Below, in pieces: positions 1 through 9,841 of a stretch of DNA of 64,000 nucleotides. Location of the stretch: assembly GCF_003991565.1 (NCBI RefSeq), contig NZ_CP032819.1:558001-622000 (forward strand), read 5' to 3'. The stretch's first letter is position 1; each line of letters opens with the position of its first letter. This DNA is from Butyricimonas faecalis. GTDB taxonomy: Bacteria > Bacteroidota > Bacteroidia > Bacteroidales > Marinifilaceae. A model generated the notes under the pieces. That model searched no databases. It was given only the letters and a program-made list of their open reading frames with translations, and was not told where the DNA came from. The translations under genes were made by a program, and so were the position numbers.

Positions 1-900
1 CGTTACGGGGAAAATCCTCACCAGTCAGCTACTTTCTATACTCAAATCCAGGAGACCGAGGGCACGTTGACGGGGGCGATCCAGTTGCATGGAAAAGAAT
101 TGTCATATAATAATATAGGTGATACCGACGGGGCTTTAGAAGCGTTGAAAGAGTTTGATGAGCCGACGGTAGTAGCAGCAAAGCATGCCAATCCGTGTGG
201 AGTGGCTAGCGCCGCTACTCTCGCGGAAGCCTTTAAGAAAGCTTACGAGGCCGATCCCGTTTCTATTTTCGGGGGAATTGTTGCGGTAAACCGGGAAGTA
301 GACAAGGCAACGGCAGAGATCATGTCTCCTATTTTCTTGGAAGTGATCGTGGCGCCCTCTTTCTCGGAAGAAGCTTTGGCGATTCTGACCAAAAAGAAAA
401 ATCTGAGATTATTACAATTATCCAATATTAGCAAAAGAGATTACACTTCACCCAAGGCAAAAACCGTATTGGGTGGTCTGTTGATTCAAGATATGGACCA
501 GCAGTTGCTTGACGGTGAATTGAAATACGTTACCCAGCGTCGTCCTTCGGAGAAAGAGCTGGAAGATTTGTTGTTTGCATTAAAGGTTGTAAAGCATACT
601 AAATCTAATGCCATCGCAATTGCAAAAGATAAATGCACCACGGGGGTTGGTCCCGGACAAGTAAGTCGAATCTGGGCGTTGGAAAATGCTATTCGTCAAG
701 GCGGGGATCGGATTGCAGGGAGCGTGATGGCATCGGATGCTTTCTTCCCCTTTGCAGATTGTGTTGAGGCTGCTCATAAAGCAGGTATCACCGCGATCAT
801 TCAACCGGGCGGATCTATCCATGATCAGGATTCGATTGATGCGGCCAACAAGTATAATATTGCGATGATTTTTACTGGAATGAGACACTTCAAACATTAA
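1..900 (+). CDS. purH: Bifunctional purine biosynthesis protein PurH, C-terminal part (5' end outside window)
   Basis: PurH carries out the last two steps of de novo IMP synthesis in the cytoplasm: formylation of AICAR from 10-formyl-THF, then ring closure. The frame is open from base 1 and its first eight codons read RYGENPHQ, a signature near the start of the AICAR transformylase domain. The N-terminal IMP cyclohydrolase domain (roughly the first 200 residues) therefore lies outside the window. KHANPCG near codon 61 holds the Lys-His pair typical of the transformylase active site, and the protein ends GMRHFKH, the usual PurH terminus. The stop is at 898-900 and the next ATG at 907, so it probably shares a transcript with mreB. 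An in-window TTG at 67 is not a real start. Confidence 0.96.
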   Translation, partial: RYGENPHQSATFYTQIQETEGTLTGAIQLHGKELSYNNIGDTDGALEALKEFDEPTVVAAKHANPCGVASAATLAEAFKKAYEADPVSIFGGIVAVNREVDKATAEIMSPIFLEVIVAPSFSEEALAILTKKKNLRLLQLSNISKRDYTSPKAKTVLGGLLIQDMDQQLLDGELKYVTQRRPSEKELEDLLFALKVVKHTKSNAIAIAKDKCTTGVGPGQVSRIWALENAIRQGGDRIAGSVMASDAFFPFADCVEAAHKAGITAIIQPGGSIHDQDSIDAANKYNIAMIFTGMRHFKH

Positions 901-906
901 TTGATT

Positions 907-1929
907 ATGGGTTTGTTTTCTTTTTTAACACAAGATATAGCGATCGACTTGGGAACGGCTAACACGATCATTATCATGAATGACAAGATGGTTGTGAACG
1001 AGCCGTCCATCGTTGCCGTGGATAAAAAAACAGAGAAAGTAATTGCTATTGGTGAGAGAGCTCGCCAAATGCAGGGTAAGACACACGAGTATATAAAGAC
1101 GATTCGCCCGTTGAGGGATGGTGTGATCGCGGATTTTAACGCTGCCGAGCAGATGATTCGCGGTATGATCAAAATGGCTAACGGGAAGAGCAAGTTCTTC
1201 TCTCCTTCCTTGCGAATCGTGGTTTGTATACCTTCCGGAAGTACCGAAGTTGAATTACGTGCCGTACGCGACTCAGCCGAACATGCCGGGGGGCGCGATG
1301 TCTATATGATATACGAACCGATGGCTGCCGCTTTGGGTATCGGCTTGGACGTGGAAGCACCGGAGGGTAACATGATCGTGGATATAGGTGGTGGTACCAC
1401 GGAGATCGCCGTGATCTCTTTGGGGGGTATCGTTACGAATAAGTCCATCCGTATCGCGGGTGATGACTTGACGGATGATATTCAGGAATACATGAGACAT
1501 CAACACAATATAAAGATTGGAGAACGTACGGCAGAAGAAATTAAAATTCACGTGGGATCGGCTTTATCCGAATTGGATGAACCTCCTGCCGACTTCGTGG
1601 TACAGGGACCGAATCAGATGACCTCTCTTCCGGTTGAAGTTCCAGTTTCCTATCAAGAAATTGCCCATTGTATTGAAAAATCCATTTCTAAAATTGAAAT
1701 TGCCATCTTGGCAGCTCTGGAGCAAACTCCTCCCGAGTTGTATGCGGATATTGTAAACAAAGGCATATACCTGGCAGGTGGTGGTGCGTTGTTACGCGGG
1801 TTAGATAAACGTCTGACCGACAAGTTGAATATACCATTCCATATTGCTGAAGATCCGTTGCGTGCCGTGGCCAGAGGTACGGGAATTGCATTAAAGAACG
1901 TGGATAAGTTCTCATTCCTTATAAGATAG
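907..1929 (+). CDS. mreB: Rod shape-determining protein MreB (actin homologue)
   Basis: MreB forms membrane-bound filaments that direct lateral cell-wall synthesis together with MreC, MreD, PBP2 and RodA, all encoded next. The 340-residue length is normal. Actin-fold motifs are visible: the phosphate-1 loop DIAIDLGTANT near residues 10-20, the phosphate-2 motif DIGGGTTEIAV near residue 160, and the adenosine-site AGGGALLRG near residue 290. The N-terminus MGLFSF is short and hydrophobic, as expected for the membrane-binding segment. I chose the ATG at 907 over an upstream TTG at 901 because MGLFSF is the conserved MreB start. Six bases separate it from purH and four from mreC. Confidence 0.97.
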   Translation: MGLFSFLTQDIAIDLGTANTIIIMNDKMVVNEPSIVAVDKKTEKVIAIGERARQMQGKTHEYIKTIRPLRDGVIADFNAAEQMIRGMIKMANGKSKFFSPSLRIVVCIPSGSTEVELRAVRDSAEHAGGRDVYMIYEPMAAALGIGLDVEAPEGNMIVDIGGGTTEIAVISLGGIVTNKSIRIAGDDLTDDIQEYMRHQHNIKIGERTAEEIKIHVGSALSELDEPPADFVVQGPNQMTSLPVEVPVSYQEIAHCIEKSISKIEIAILAALEQTPPELYADIVNKGIYLAGGGALLRGLDKRLTDKLNIPFHIAEDPLRAVARGTGIALKNVDKFSFLIR

Positions 1930-1933
1930 TGAT

Positions 1934-2761
1934 GTGAAAGAGATTATAAAACTGATATTAAAATATCATTTTACTATTATTTTTATATTACTGGAAATCG
2001 TAAGTTTCTCTCTGATTATTCGTCATAACGAATATCAGAGAGCCATTTTCTCGGAAAGCGCTTCTACCCTATTCGGGAATATCTCGTCAACGATCACGAG
2101 CATAAAAGATTATTTCCGTTTAAAAGAGATAAATGAATCTTTAGCCAAGGAAAATATCCTGCTCAAAAATCGTTTGGAAGCGTATGAGTTTTTACAGGAT
2201 ACGATTATCCAGAGAACGGTTGTAGAAGGTAGTATACCTGTTTACGAGTATATCGGGGCAAAACAGGTCAACGCAACATATAACCGGACGAAAAATTACA
2301 TCACATTAAATCGAGGACGGAAAAACGGTCTTCAGAAAGAAATGGCCGTTTGTACCCCGGAAGGGATCGTGGGACTTATTCAGGATTTAAGTGACCATTT
2401 TGCCGTGGTCATTCCCTTGATTAACGTGGATGCCCGGATTTCTGCCAAAATAAAAAAGAATAACTATTACGGTTCCTTGCAATGGGACGGTAATGATTAT
2501 GCCTACTCCTATTTAAATGATATTCCCTATCACGTGGAGGTAAATGCCGGAGACACCATTGTCACTTCCGGTCTTTCAAAAATCTTCCCGGAAGGAATTG
2601 TCGTGGGATACGTAGAATCCGTTGACAAGGTAACTGCGAATTTTTTAAAGATAAAGGTCAAGCTGGCTGTTGATTTTAAACGCATAAACCATGTTTATGT
2701 CATATTGAATAACAAGAAAAACGAGCAAACAAGTTTAGAAGCCATAAACTATCATGAATAA
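1934..2761 (+). CDS. mreC: Rod shape-determining protein MreC
   Basis: MreC is a periplasmic scaffold of the elongasome that links MreB filaments to PBP2. This 275-residue protein starts at a GTG codon. It has one membrane segment at about residues 9-28 (FTIIFILLEIVSFSLII), a short helical stretch at about 55-85 (coiled-coil dimerisation region), then the beta-rich MreC domain with NRGRKNGLQKEMAV and VVTSGLSKIFPEGIVVGYV-type motifs. The 3' end overlaps the mreD start by eight bases, which implies translational coupling. Family assignment is firm from both motif and gene order. Confidence 0.95.
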   Translation: MKEIIKLILKYHFTIIFILLEIVSFSLIIRHNEYQRAIFSESASTLFGNISSTITSIKDYFRLKEINESLAKENILLKNRLEAYEFLQDTIIQRTVVEGSIPVYEYIGAKQVNATYNRTKNYITLNRGRKNGLQKEMAVCTPEGIVGLIQDLSDHFAVVIPLINVDARISAKIKKNNYYGSLQWDGNDYAYSYLNDIPYHVEVNAGDTIVTSGLSKIFPEGIVVGYVESVDKVTANFLKIKVKLAVDFKRINHVYVILNNKKNEQTSLEAINYHE

Positions 2762-3260
2762 TATAAACTATTTCATTCATTTGTTGATACTATTTTTGTT
2801 ACAAATTGTAATCGTGGATAATATCCACCTTGGCTCCTATTTCTATTTGAATATTTATATTCTGGCTCTCTATATCTTACCTTACAAGGTGAAAGGTATA
2901 CCATTATTGTTATTCGGTTTCTTTTTAGGTTTAATCATGGACTTGGCTGATAACACGGTAGGCATTCATGCTGCCGCGTCTACTTTCATCGCTTACATCC
3001 GTCCCCGTTTATTACAACTCACCTCTACCCGGGAAGAAATAGACGACACGCATGGTGAACAAGGTTTGACGGATGTCAGGTGGTTTTTGAAATACACGTT
3101 TGTTTCCACCCTGTTATTCAATATCATACTGATTTTTGCAGAAGCCTTTACTTTTAATGATATTCTGATCTCGATTATCCGGATTATTTTAAGTACCTTT
3201 ATCTCAATGTTATTCATGTTACTCTACTATTTCATCGGAATTAAGAAAGTGCAGCAATGA
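2754..3260 (+). CDS. mreD: Rod shape-determining protein MreD
   Basis: A small integral membrane protein of the elongasome, 168 residues. It is almost wholly hydrophobic, with about five membrane segments. It contains the stretch LLLFGFFLGLIMDLADNTVGIHAAASTFIAYIRP, matching the FxxGLxxDxxxxxxxGxxA pattern of MreD. The ATG lies inside the last codons of mreC (eight-base overlap). Thirty-four bases follow before mrdA. Sequence conservation in MreD is low in general, so the call leans partly on gene order. Confidence 0.92.
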   Translation: MNNINYFIHLLILFLLQIVIVDNIHLGSYFYLNIYILALYILPYKVKGIPLLLFGFFLGLIMDLADNTVGIHAAASTFIAYIRPRLLQLTSTREEIDDTHGEQGLTDVRWFLKYTFVSTLLFNIILIFAEAFTFNDILISIIRIILSTFISMLFMLLYYFIGIKKVQQ

Positions 3261-3294
3261 AAGCGTGATTTTAATCGATTAATGAATTCTTGAA

Positions 3295-5136
3295 ATGAAT
3301 AAATTCGGGTATAGACAAGGAATTATATCAGGGATTATTGTCACAGTATGTGTCGTGTACCTCCTGCGATTGTTTACCTATCAAGTGGTGTCCGATAAAT
3401 ATAAAATTATGGCCGAGAATAATTCTCAACGGACGGAAACCGAATATCCGGCACGAGGATTAATATATGATCGGAATAACAAACTTTTGGTTGATAATCA
3501 AGCGGCATACGATTTAATGGTTATTCCTAACCAGGTAAAAGCATTCGATACGTTGGAATTAATTTCCATTTTGGATATAACGAAAGAATCTTTGCAAAAA
3601 AGGATGCAGGATTGTCGGGATTACGCGAAGTTCAAACCTTCCATTTTGGTTTCACAGATCCCCGGAAATAAATATGCCATTCTTCAAGAAAAGCTTTATC
3701 GTTATCCGGGTTTTTACATACAAACCAGAACATTACGAAAGTATAATGTCAATCATTCTGCCGATGTTTTCGGCTATATCGGAGAGGTCAATTCCGAGCA
3801 GCTGAAAGATCCCTATTATGCACAAGGGGATTATATCGGGATCAGTGGCCTGGAAAAAACATACGAGAAACACCTGCGCGGTACCAAGGGAAAGCGTGTT
3901 GTTCTTGTTGACAATAAAAACCGGGTGAAGGGTTCGTTTGCTGATGGAGAATATGATGAAGACGCCATTGTCGGTGAAAATCTATACACGACTTTGGATG
4001 TCGATTTGCAGGAATATGCTTACGAGCTCATGCAGAACAAAAAGGGCGGGATCGTGGCTATTGAACCTTCCACGGGAGAGATATTGGTCAAGATGTCCAG
4101 TCCCGGTTATGATCCGCAACTGATGGTCGGTTTGGATCGGGGTAAAAATTATTCCAAATTGCTTAATGATCCGCTAAAACCCCTGTTCGACAGAACGACG
4201 ATGGCACAATATCCCCCGGGATCCATTTTCAAAACCGTTCAGGCTTTGATTGGTTTGGAAACAAAGGCCATTTCCTTGCAAACGCAATGTACTTGTAGTG
4301 GAGGAGCTTATATCGTGGGAGGAAAATTTATGAAGTGTCACCATCATAGTTCTCCCGTGAATTTACTTCAATCCATTGAAAATTCCTGTAACCCTTATTA
4401 CGCTAATGTTTTTAAAAGAATCCTGGAATTACCGGAATATCGAACGGTGCGAAATGCTTACGGGGAATGGCGGAAGTACGTGATGTCTTTCGGATTTGGC
4501 AATAAAATATGCCCGGATTTTTCCAATGAAGTGTCCGGTTCCATTCCTACACAGGAATATTACGACAACGTGTTTAAAACACAAAAATGGTACCCTTCTT
4601 ACATGATTTCCCTTTCTATCGGTCAGGGTGAATTGATGATTACGCCGATTCAGATGGCAAACTTAGCCACGATTCTGGCTAACCGGGGGTACTATATTAC
4701 ACCCCATATTGTCAGGTCAATAAACGACTCGACTTCTAGCCAGATAGAAAAGCATGTTATCCCTATTGCCCGGAAACATTTTGACCCTATCGTGGAAGGA
4801 ATGCAAATGGTTATCAAGGAAGGAACCGGACGTCGGGCTCAGATAGACTCGATTACCATAGCCGGAAAGACAGGTACCGTGCAAAATCCACATGGTGACG
4901 ATCACTCCGTGTTTATCGCTTTTGCCCCGGTAGAAAATCCTAAAATCGCGTTGATTGTATATGTTGAAAACGGGGTTTGGGGATCACGTTACGCGGCCCC
5001 GATTGCCGGTTTGTTGATAGAGAAATATTTGAAAGGGAAAATATCCGACAGAAAGAAACCTCTTGAAAAAGAGATGTTTCAAGGAAGTCTGATCCATAAT
5101 ACAACCAGTAAAGTAAAAGAAACGAGCAATGAATAG
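3295..5136 (+). CDS. mrdA: Penicillin-binding protein 2, elongation transpeptidase
   Basis: A class B penicillin-binding protein that cross-links peptidoglycan during cell elongation, anchored in the inner membrane and working with RodA. It has 613 residues. A single membrane anchor lies at about residues 10-28. The dimerisation/pedestal region follows (RGLIYDRNNKLLVDN near 54). The transpeptidase domain shows all three motifs: SxxK as S310-I-F-K313, SxN as SCN in IENSCNPYY near 363, and KTG at 525-527 in AGKTGTVQNPHG. Its stop overlaps rodA by eight bases. The mrdA-rodA order after mreBCD is the standard Bacteroidetes elongasome arrangement. Confidence 0.97.
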   Translation: MNKFGYRQGIISGIIVTVCVVYLLRLFTYQVVSDKYKIMAENNSQRTETEYPARGLIYDRNNKLLVDNQAAYDLMVIPNQVKAFDTLELISILDITKESLQKRMQDCRDYAKFKPSILVSQIPGNKYAILQEKLYRYPGFYIQTRTLRKYNVNHSADVFGYIGEVNSEQLKDPYYAQGDYIGISGLEKTYEKHLRGTKGKRVVLVDNKNRVKGSFADGEYDEDAIVGENLYTTLDVDLQEYAYELMQNKKGGIVAIEPSTGEILVKMSSPGYDPQLMVGLDRGKNYSKLLNDPLKPLFDRTTMAQYPPGSIFKTVQALIGLETKAISLQTQCTCSGGAYIVGGKFMKCHHHSSPVNLLQSIENSCNPYYANVFKRILELPEYRTVRNAYGEWRKYVMSFGFGNKICPDFSNEVSGSIPTQEYYDNVFKTQKWYPSYMISLSIGQGELMITPIQMANLATILANRGYYITPHIVRSINDSTSSQIEKHVIPIARKHFDPIVEGMQMVIKEGTGRRAQIDSITIAGKTGTVQNPHGDDHSVFIAFAPVENPKIALIVYVENGVWGSRYAAPIAGLLIEKYLKGKISDRKKPLEKEMFQGSLIHNTTSKVKETSNE

Positions 5137-6553
5137 CAGATCTAATAACTTACTTGCCAATATAGATTGGGTATCCATTCTATTATACCTGTTGCTTGTA
5201 TTCATCGGGTGGTTAAATATTTACGCGGCAGTATATGATGAAAATCATAGCAGTATTTTTGATATTTCGCAGAAATATGGAAAACAGTTGGTTTGGATCG
5301 GGGCAGCTTTCGTGCTTGCCTTCCTCGTTCTACTCACGGATAGTAAATTCTTTACCACGTTTTCGATGGTCATTTACGGCATCATGATATTTTTATTGAT
5401 TGCCGTTTTATTTTTGGGAACAGAAACAAAGGGTGCCCGTTCATGGTTTGAAATCGGGGATTTCCGCATTCAACCGGCTGAGTTTGCCAAGTTTGCAACC
5501 AATTTGGCCATAGCTTACGTCATGAGCCGTCATAATTTTAAGGTGATGCGATTTTCCAGTCTTCTGACCATCGGGTTAATTTTGGCTCTTCCCGCGGGAT
5601 TGATTATCTTACAGAATGACACGGGATCCGCTCTCGTGTACAGTAGTTTTATCCTTGTGCTTTTTCGGGAAGGGTTACATGGTTCTATCCTATTGCTTTG
5701 TTTCGTGGCGGCGGCGATATTTGTCATGGCGTTGCTGTATTCTCCTTTCACGGTATTGCTCGTTATCATCGGGGGTTCTTTGATTGCCTTTTATTATTAT
5801 CGACACGATATTCGGGAATTATTCCAAATCATCTTGTTCATCGGGTGTGGTTTTGGGCTTTTTGCCTTGATAAAATGGATTTTCAATCTGTCGATTTCCG
5901 ATTATTACATGCTACTAATTGTTTACGTGATTACAAGTATAACCGCTATATATCCGATATATAAACGGAAGATGAAAAATATGATTCCCTTGTTGTTGAT
6001 TTCGTGGTTGTGTGTAGGGGCTGCTCCTTCCGTGAATTATGTTTTTGATCATCTTCAATCCCATCAACAGGATCGTATCAATGAATTGCTGGGGATAAAA
6101 GTCGACCCCAAGGGAACCGGGTATAATGTCACGCAATCCAAAATTGCAATAGGTTCCGGGGGGTTGTTAGGTAAGGGATTTTTACAAGGGACGCAGACAA
6201 AATTGAACTTCGTTCCGGAGCAAAGTACAGACTTTATTTTCTGCACCGTTGGCGAAGAATGGGGTTTTATGGGAAGTATGATCGTCGTCGCACTTTTAAC
6301 GGCGTTTATTTTACGAATTATCAAGTTGGCAGAACGTCAACGCTCCAGTTTTTCCCGAATATATGGTTATGGCGTAGCCTCTATCCTATTCTTCCATGTA
6401 GCAGTCAATATTGGAATGACCATCGGGATGGTACCTGTTATCGGTATCCCCCTTCCTTTCTTTAGTTACGGGGGGTCATCACTATGGTCTTTTACCATTC
6501 TTATATTTATATTTTTGAGATTGGATGCCAATCGTTTACAAGTCTTTAGATAA
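5129..6553 (+). CDS. rodA: Rod shape-determining protein RodA (SEDS glycan polymerase)
   Basis: RodA is the SEDS-family peptidoglycan glycosyltransferase that pairs with PBP2. The protein has 474 residues, longer than the roughly 370 of E. coli RodA. The extra length sits in additional hydrophobic segments near residues 185-300, a feature I regard as normal for this phylum. Conserved SEDS stretches are visible: GARSWFEIGDFRIQPAEFAKFA near 105-125, and the C-terminal GMVPVIGIPLPFFSYGGSS near 430-450. About ten or more membrane helices can be seen. It is the last gene of the mre operon; a weak hairpin follows at 6576-6600. Confidence 0.96.
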   Translation: MNSRSNNLLANIDWVSILLYLLLVFIGWLNIYAAVYDENHSSIFDISQKYGKQLVWIGAAFVLAFLVLLTDSKFFTTFSMVIYGIMIFLLIAVLFLGTETKGARSWFEIGDFRIQPAEFAKFATNLAIAYVMSRHNFKVMRFSSLLTIGLILALPAGLIILQNDTGSALVYSSFILVLFREGLHGSILLLCFVAAAIFVMALLYSPFTVLLVIIGGSLIAFYYYRHDIRELFQIILFIGCGFGLFALIKWIFNLSISDYYMLLIVYVITSITAIYPIYKRKMKNMIPLLLISWLCVGAAPSVNYVFDHLQSHQQDRINELLGIKVDPKGTGYNVTQSKIAIGSGGLLGKGFLQGTQTKLNFVPEQSTDFIFCTVGEEWGFMGSMIVVALLTAFILRIIKLAERQRSSFSRIYGYGVASILFFHVAVNIGMTIGMVPVIGIPLPFFSYGGSSLWSFTILIFIFLRLDANRLQVFR

Positions 6554-6575
6554 TAAATAAACTTTCTGAACGCTT

Positions 6576-6600
6576 TCCTTGTGGATTTTCAAGGATTTTA
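6576..6600 (+). terminator. Possible terminator of the mre-rodA operon
   Basis: Stem TCCTTG (6576-6581) and CAAGGA (6590-6595) with an eight-base loop, followed by TTTTA. It sits 23 bases after the rodA stop and before hutI. The stem is short, so this is only a candidate. Confidence 0.35.
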
Positions 6601-6635
6601 ATACATTCGTTCCCAAATGAATTAAACACGAGAAG

Positions 6636-7889
6636 ATGAAAACATTAATTATAAACATAAAGCAACTTGTTCAAGTTGAGGAAGAACCGCGCAAATGGGT
6701 TGCCGGTGCCGATATGGCAAAACTGGGTATCATTGACGATGCTTATCTTCTGATTAACGAAGATAAAATAGAGGCTTTCGGTAAAATGAGCGAATTGAAT
6801 CAAGATTCAATTTATGAGGGTACAGATACGGTGAAAGAAATAGATGCCAAAGGCCGTTTGGTTCTCCCCGCCTACTGTGATTCACACACACACTTGGTAT
6901 ATGCCGGAAGTCGGGAAATAGAGTATATTGACAAAATCAAAGGTTTATCATACGAGGAAATTGCCAAAAGAGGGGGTGGTATTTTGAATTCCGCCGAACG
7001 TATCCGGAAGGCATCAGAAGAAGAGTTATACGATTCTGCCTATGGTCGTTTACAAGAAATCGCCTCTCTCGGAACGGGAGCGGTGGAAATCAAGAGTGGC
7101 TACGGGTTGGACACGGAGAGCGAACTCAAAATGTTGCGTGTGATTAAAAGACTAAGTCAAGAAACACCTTTAACCATAAAGTCAACTTTCTTGGGAGCGC
7201 ATGCCGTGCCGGTAGAGTACAAGGGACGGCAGACGGAATACGTGGATTTGATTATCAATGAAATGATTCCGGCTGTTGCTGCCGAAGATTTGGCAGATTA
7301 TATAGACGTGTTCTGTGATAAAGGATTCTTCACGGTGGAAGACACGGACAGGATGTTGAATGCCGGAATGAAATACGGATTGCGTGCGAAGATACATGCG
7401 AACGAATTGGATTACTCGGGTGGTATTCAAGTCGGGGTAAAATACAATGCTCTTTCCGTGGATCATCTTGAATATGTCGGGGATGAAGAAATCGCTGCCT
7501 TGCAAGGTAGCGAGACCATGCCGACCGTGTTGCCGGGAGCTGCTTTCTTTTTGAATATGCCTTATTCTCCGGTTCGCAAAATGATCAATGCCGGACTTCC
7601 AGTTGCTTTGGCTTCGGATTTTAATCCTGGCTCCTCACCTTCCGGAAATATGAAATTCGTGATGTCTCTCGGATGTGTGAATTATAAAATGTTACCGGAA
7701 GAAGTCATTAACGCAACCACGATCAACTCGGCATACGCCATGGGTGTAGAGGAAGAGTTGGGTAGTATCGCCGTGGGTAAAAAAGCGAATTTCTATGTAA
7801 CAACTCCGATTACAGGAATAGAGTATCTTCCCTATGCTTATGGGACTGATTTAGTTGAAGCAGTATTTTTAAACGGAGAACAAATTTAA
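6636..7889 (+). CDS. hutI: Imidazolonepropionase
   Basis: HutI hydrolyses 4-imidazolone-5-propanoate to N-formimino-L-glutamate, the third step of histidine degradation. The 417-residue length is typical. Amidohydrolase metal ligands are visible as HTH in CDSHTHLVYAGSREIEY near residues 86-88, then HANELDYSGG near 253, DHLEYVGDEE near 277, and ASDFNPGSSPSGN near 330, which carries the late Asp ligand. The next gene encodes the enzyme that consumes its product. The hutU and hutH genes are not in the window. Confidence 0.96.
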   Translation: MKTLIINIKQLVQVEEEPRKWVAGADMAKLGIIDDAYLLINEDKIEAFGKMSELNQDSIYEGTDTVKEIDAKGRLVLPAYCDSHTHLVYAGSREIEYIDKIKGLSYEEIAKRGGGILNSAERIRKASEEELYDSAYGRLQEIASLGTGAVEIKSGYGLDTESELKMLRVIKRLSQETPLTIKSTFLGAHAVPVEYKGRQTEYVDLIINEMIPAVAAEDLADYIDVFCDKGFFTVEDTDRMLNAGMKYGLRAKIHANELDYSGGIQVGVKYNALSVDHLEYVGDEEIAALQGSETMPTVLPGAAFFLNMPYSPVRKMINAGLPVALASDFNPGSSPSGNMKFVMSLGCVNYKMLPEEVINATTINSAYAMGVEEELGSIAVGKKANFYVTTPITGIEYLPYAYGTDLVEAVFLNGEQI

Positions 7890-8040
7890 GGAAGCGATGC
7901 CCTATTCACATTACAAAAAGGTATGGATCCGGAAAGCGTACCGGATAAGATATCCTTAGATTTGGGATTTTAGATTTTAAATTTTAGATTTAAAATCGTA
8001 CGTTGATTTTTTATTTTGTCAATTATTAAAATTAATATAT

Positions 8041-9741
8041 ATGAAAAAGTTAATCGAATGCGTTCCGAATTTTAGTGAAGGGAACGATATGCACATTATA
8101 GATCAGATTACAGCAGAAATTAAGGCTGTTGAAGGAGTTAGTCTTATTGACGTGGATCCGGGAAAAGCAACGAATCGTACGGTGGTTACCATGGTTGGTA
8201 CTCCGGAAGAAGTATGCGAGGCTGCTTTCCGTGCCGTAAAGAAAGCCTCCGAATTGATTGATATGAAAAAACACAAGGGTGCGCATCCCCGTTTTGGAGC
8301 TACTGACGTTTGTCCTTTGGTTCCGGTTTCAAACATCACGATGGAAGAAACCGTGGAGTACGCTCGTGCTTTGGCAAAACGTATCGGGGAAGAATTGAAT
8401 ATTCCGGTATATTGCTATGAAAGTGCGGCTTTTGTCCCGGAAAGAAAGAATTTGGCTACTTGCCGTGCCGGAGAGTATGAAGCTCTTGGAGAGCGTTTGA
8501 GCAGTGAACAATGGCATCCCGATTTCGGGCCTCGCGAGTTGAACGAGTGGACGGCTAAAACCGGAGCCACTGCCGTGGGAGCCCGTAATTTCTTGGTAGC
8601 TTATAACGTGAACCTAAATACCACCTCTACCCGTCGTGCCAATGCAATCGCTTTTGACGTACGCGAAAGAGGAAGAGCTAAAAGAGAAGGAAATCCTATT
8701 ACCGGAAAGATCGTGAAAGACGCAAACGGTAAGAATGTGATGATTCCGGGAACCTTGAAATCTGTAAAAGCTATTGGTTGGTATATCGAAGAATACGGAA
8801 TTGCACAAATCTCCATGAACTTAACAGATATTTCCGTGACTTCTATGCATGAGGCTTTTGACGAAGTATGTCGTAAAGCACAGGATCGCGGAATCCGGGT
8901 AACTGGTTCTGAGTTAGTGGGTGTAATTCCATTGAAAGCTATGTTGGATGCCGGACGTTATTTCTTGCACAAACAACAACGCTCTACCGGAGTATCAGAT
9001 AAGGAATTGATCAAGATTGCCGTGAAATCTTTAGGTTTGGATGAGTTGTACCCGTTCGAACCCAGAAAGAAGATCATCGAGTATATTTTGGAAGACGAGA
9101 TGAATCAAGGTAAAAAATTCCTGATTGACATGAATCTTCGTGAGTTTGCCGATGAAACGGCATCAGAGTCTCCGGCTCCCGGTGGTGGTTCTATTTCAGC
9201 ATACATGGGAGCTCTTGCTTCTTCACTGGCCACGATGGTTGCTAACTTGTCTTCACACAAACGCGGTTGGGATGATCGTTGGGAAGAATTTAGTAATTGG
9301 GCTGAAAGAGGAAAAGCTTATCAAGTTGAATTAATCAAAATGGTTGACGAGGATACTAACGCTTTCAATCGTATTATGGATGCCTTCGGATTACCGAAGA
9401 AAACGGAAGAAGAAAAAGTTGCTCGTCACCAAGCCATTCAAGAGGCAACCAAGTTCGCTACTGAAGTACCGTTCAAAACGATGATGCTTTGCTACGAATG
9501 TATGGAAGTGGTGAAAGCCATGGCCGAGATCGGTAACCCGAATTCTGTAACAGATGCCGGAGTTGGTGCTTTGGCCGCTCGTTCCGGAGTAATCGGTGCT
9601 TTCTTGAACGTGAAGATTAATGCTACCGGATTGGATAATAAAGAATACGCTAACGATGTTATTTCCAGAGCTGAAAAAGTGGTTGAAATGGCCAAACAAA
9701 TGGAAACGGATATCTTGAATATAGTGAATTCAAAAATCTAA
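8041..9741 (+). CDS. ftcD: Bifunctional glutamate formimidoyltransferase / formimidoyl-THF cyclodeaminase
   Basis: This enzyme moves the formimino group from formiminoglutamate to tetrahydrofolate and then deaminates it to 5,10-methenyl-THF, ending histidine catabolism and feeding the one-carbon pool. Its 566 residues are a natural fusion like the animal enzyme. The formiminotransferase part is at about 1-330 (start KLIECVPNFSEGNDM; HKGAHPRFGATDVCPLVP near 80-95). The cyclodeaminase part runs from about 355 (FADETASESPAPGGGSISAYMGALASSLATMV) to the end. It lies 151 bases after hutI. The gap contains short AT-rich repeats of GATTTTAGATTTTAAATT type and no clear promoter. Confidence 0.96.
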   Translation: MKKLIECVPNFSEGNDMHIIDQITAEIKAVEGVSLIDVDPGKATNRTVVTMVGTPEEVCEAAFRAVKKASELIDMKKHKGAHPRFGATDVCPLVPVSNITMEETVEYARALAKRIGEELNIPVYCYESAAFVPERKNLATCRAGEYEALGERLSSEQWHPDFGPRELNEWTAKTGATAVGARNFLVAYNVNLNTTSTRRANAIAFDVRERGRAKREGNPITGKIVKDANGKNVMIPGTLKSVKAIGWYIEEYGIAQISMNLTDISVTSMHEAFDEVCRKAQDRGIRVTGSELVGVIPLKAMLDAGRYFLHKQQRSTGVSDKELIKIAVKSLGLDELYPFEPRKKIIEYILEDEMNQGKKFLIDMNLREFADETASESPAPGGGSISAYMGALASSLATMVANLSSHKRGWDDRWEEFSNWAERGKAYQVELIKMVDEDTNAFNRIMDAFGLPKKTEEEKVARHQAIQEATKFATEVPFKTMMLCYECMEVVKAMAEIGNPNSVTDAGVGALAARSGVIGAFLNVKINATGLDNKEYANDVISRAEKVVEMAKQMETDILNIVNSKI

Positions 9742-9755
9742 CGATTTATTCATAA

Positions 9756-9841
9756 ACTACCTTCCCTAACTCCTCCTAACACAGGGTGATCGCTTGGTAA
9801 TCAGCCCTTCCCCTGTGTAAGGGGGAGTTGGTGGGGGTAGT
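9756..9841. repeat. REP/MITE-like palindromic repeat, copy 1
   Basis: Ends AACTACC and GGTAGTT are inverted. Inside, two G/C-rich stretches (CTCCTCCTAACACAGGG and CCCCTGTGTAAGGGGGAG) flank a spacer containing GATCGCTTGGTAATC. It lies between the convergent ends of ftcD and the TonB receptor and abuts the receptor stop codon at 9842. It is a relative of the copies at 25165, 27190 and 33642. It could form a strong hairpin and act as a two-way terminator. Confidence 0.8.

Noticed and set aside
580-897. 105-codon frame antisense to purH
   Set aside because: It lies wholly inside purH on the other strand and has no family features. Shadow frames like this recur over most genes here.
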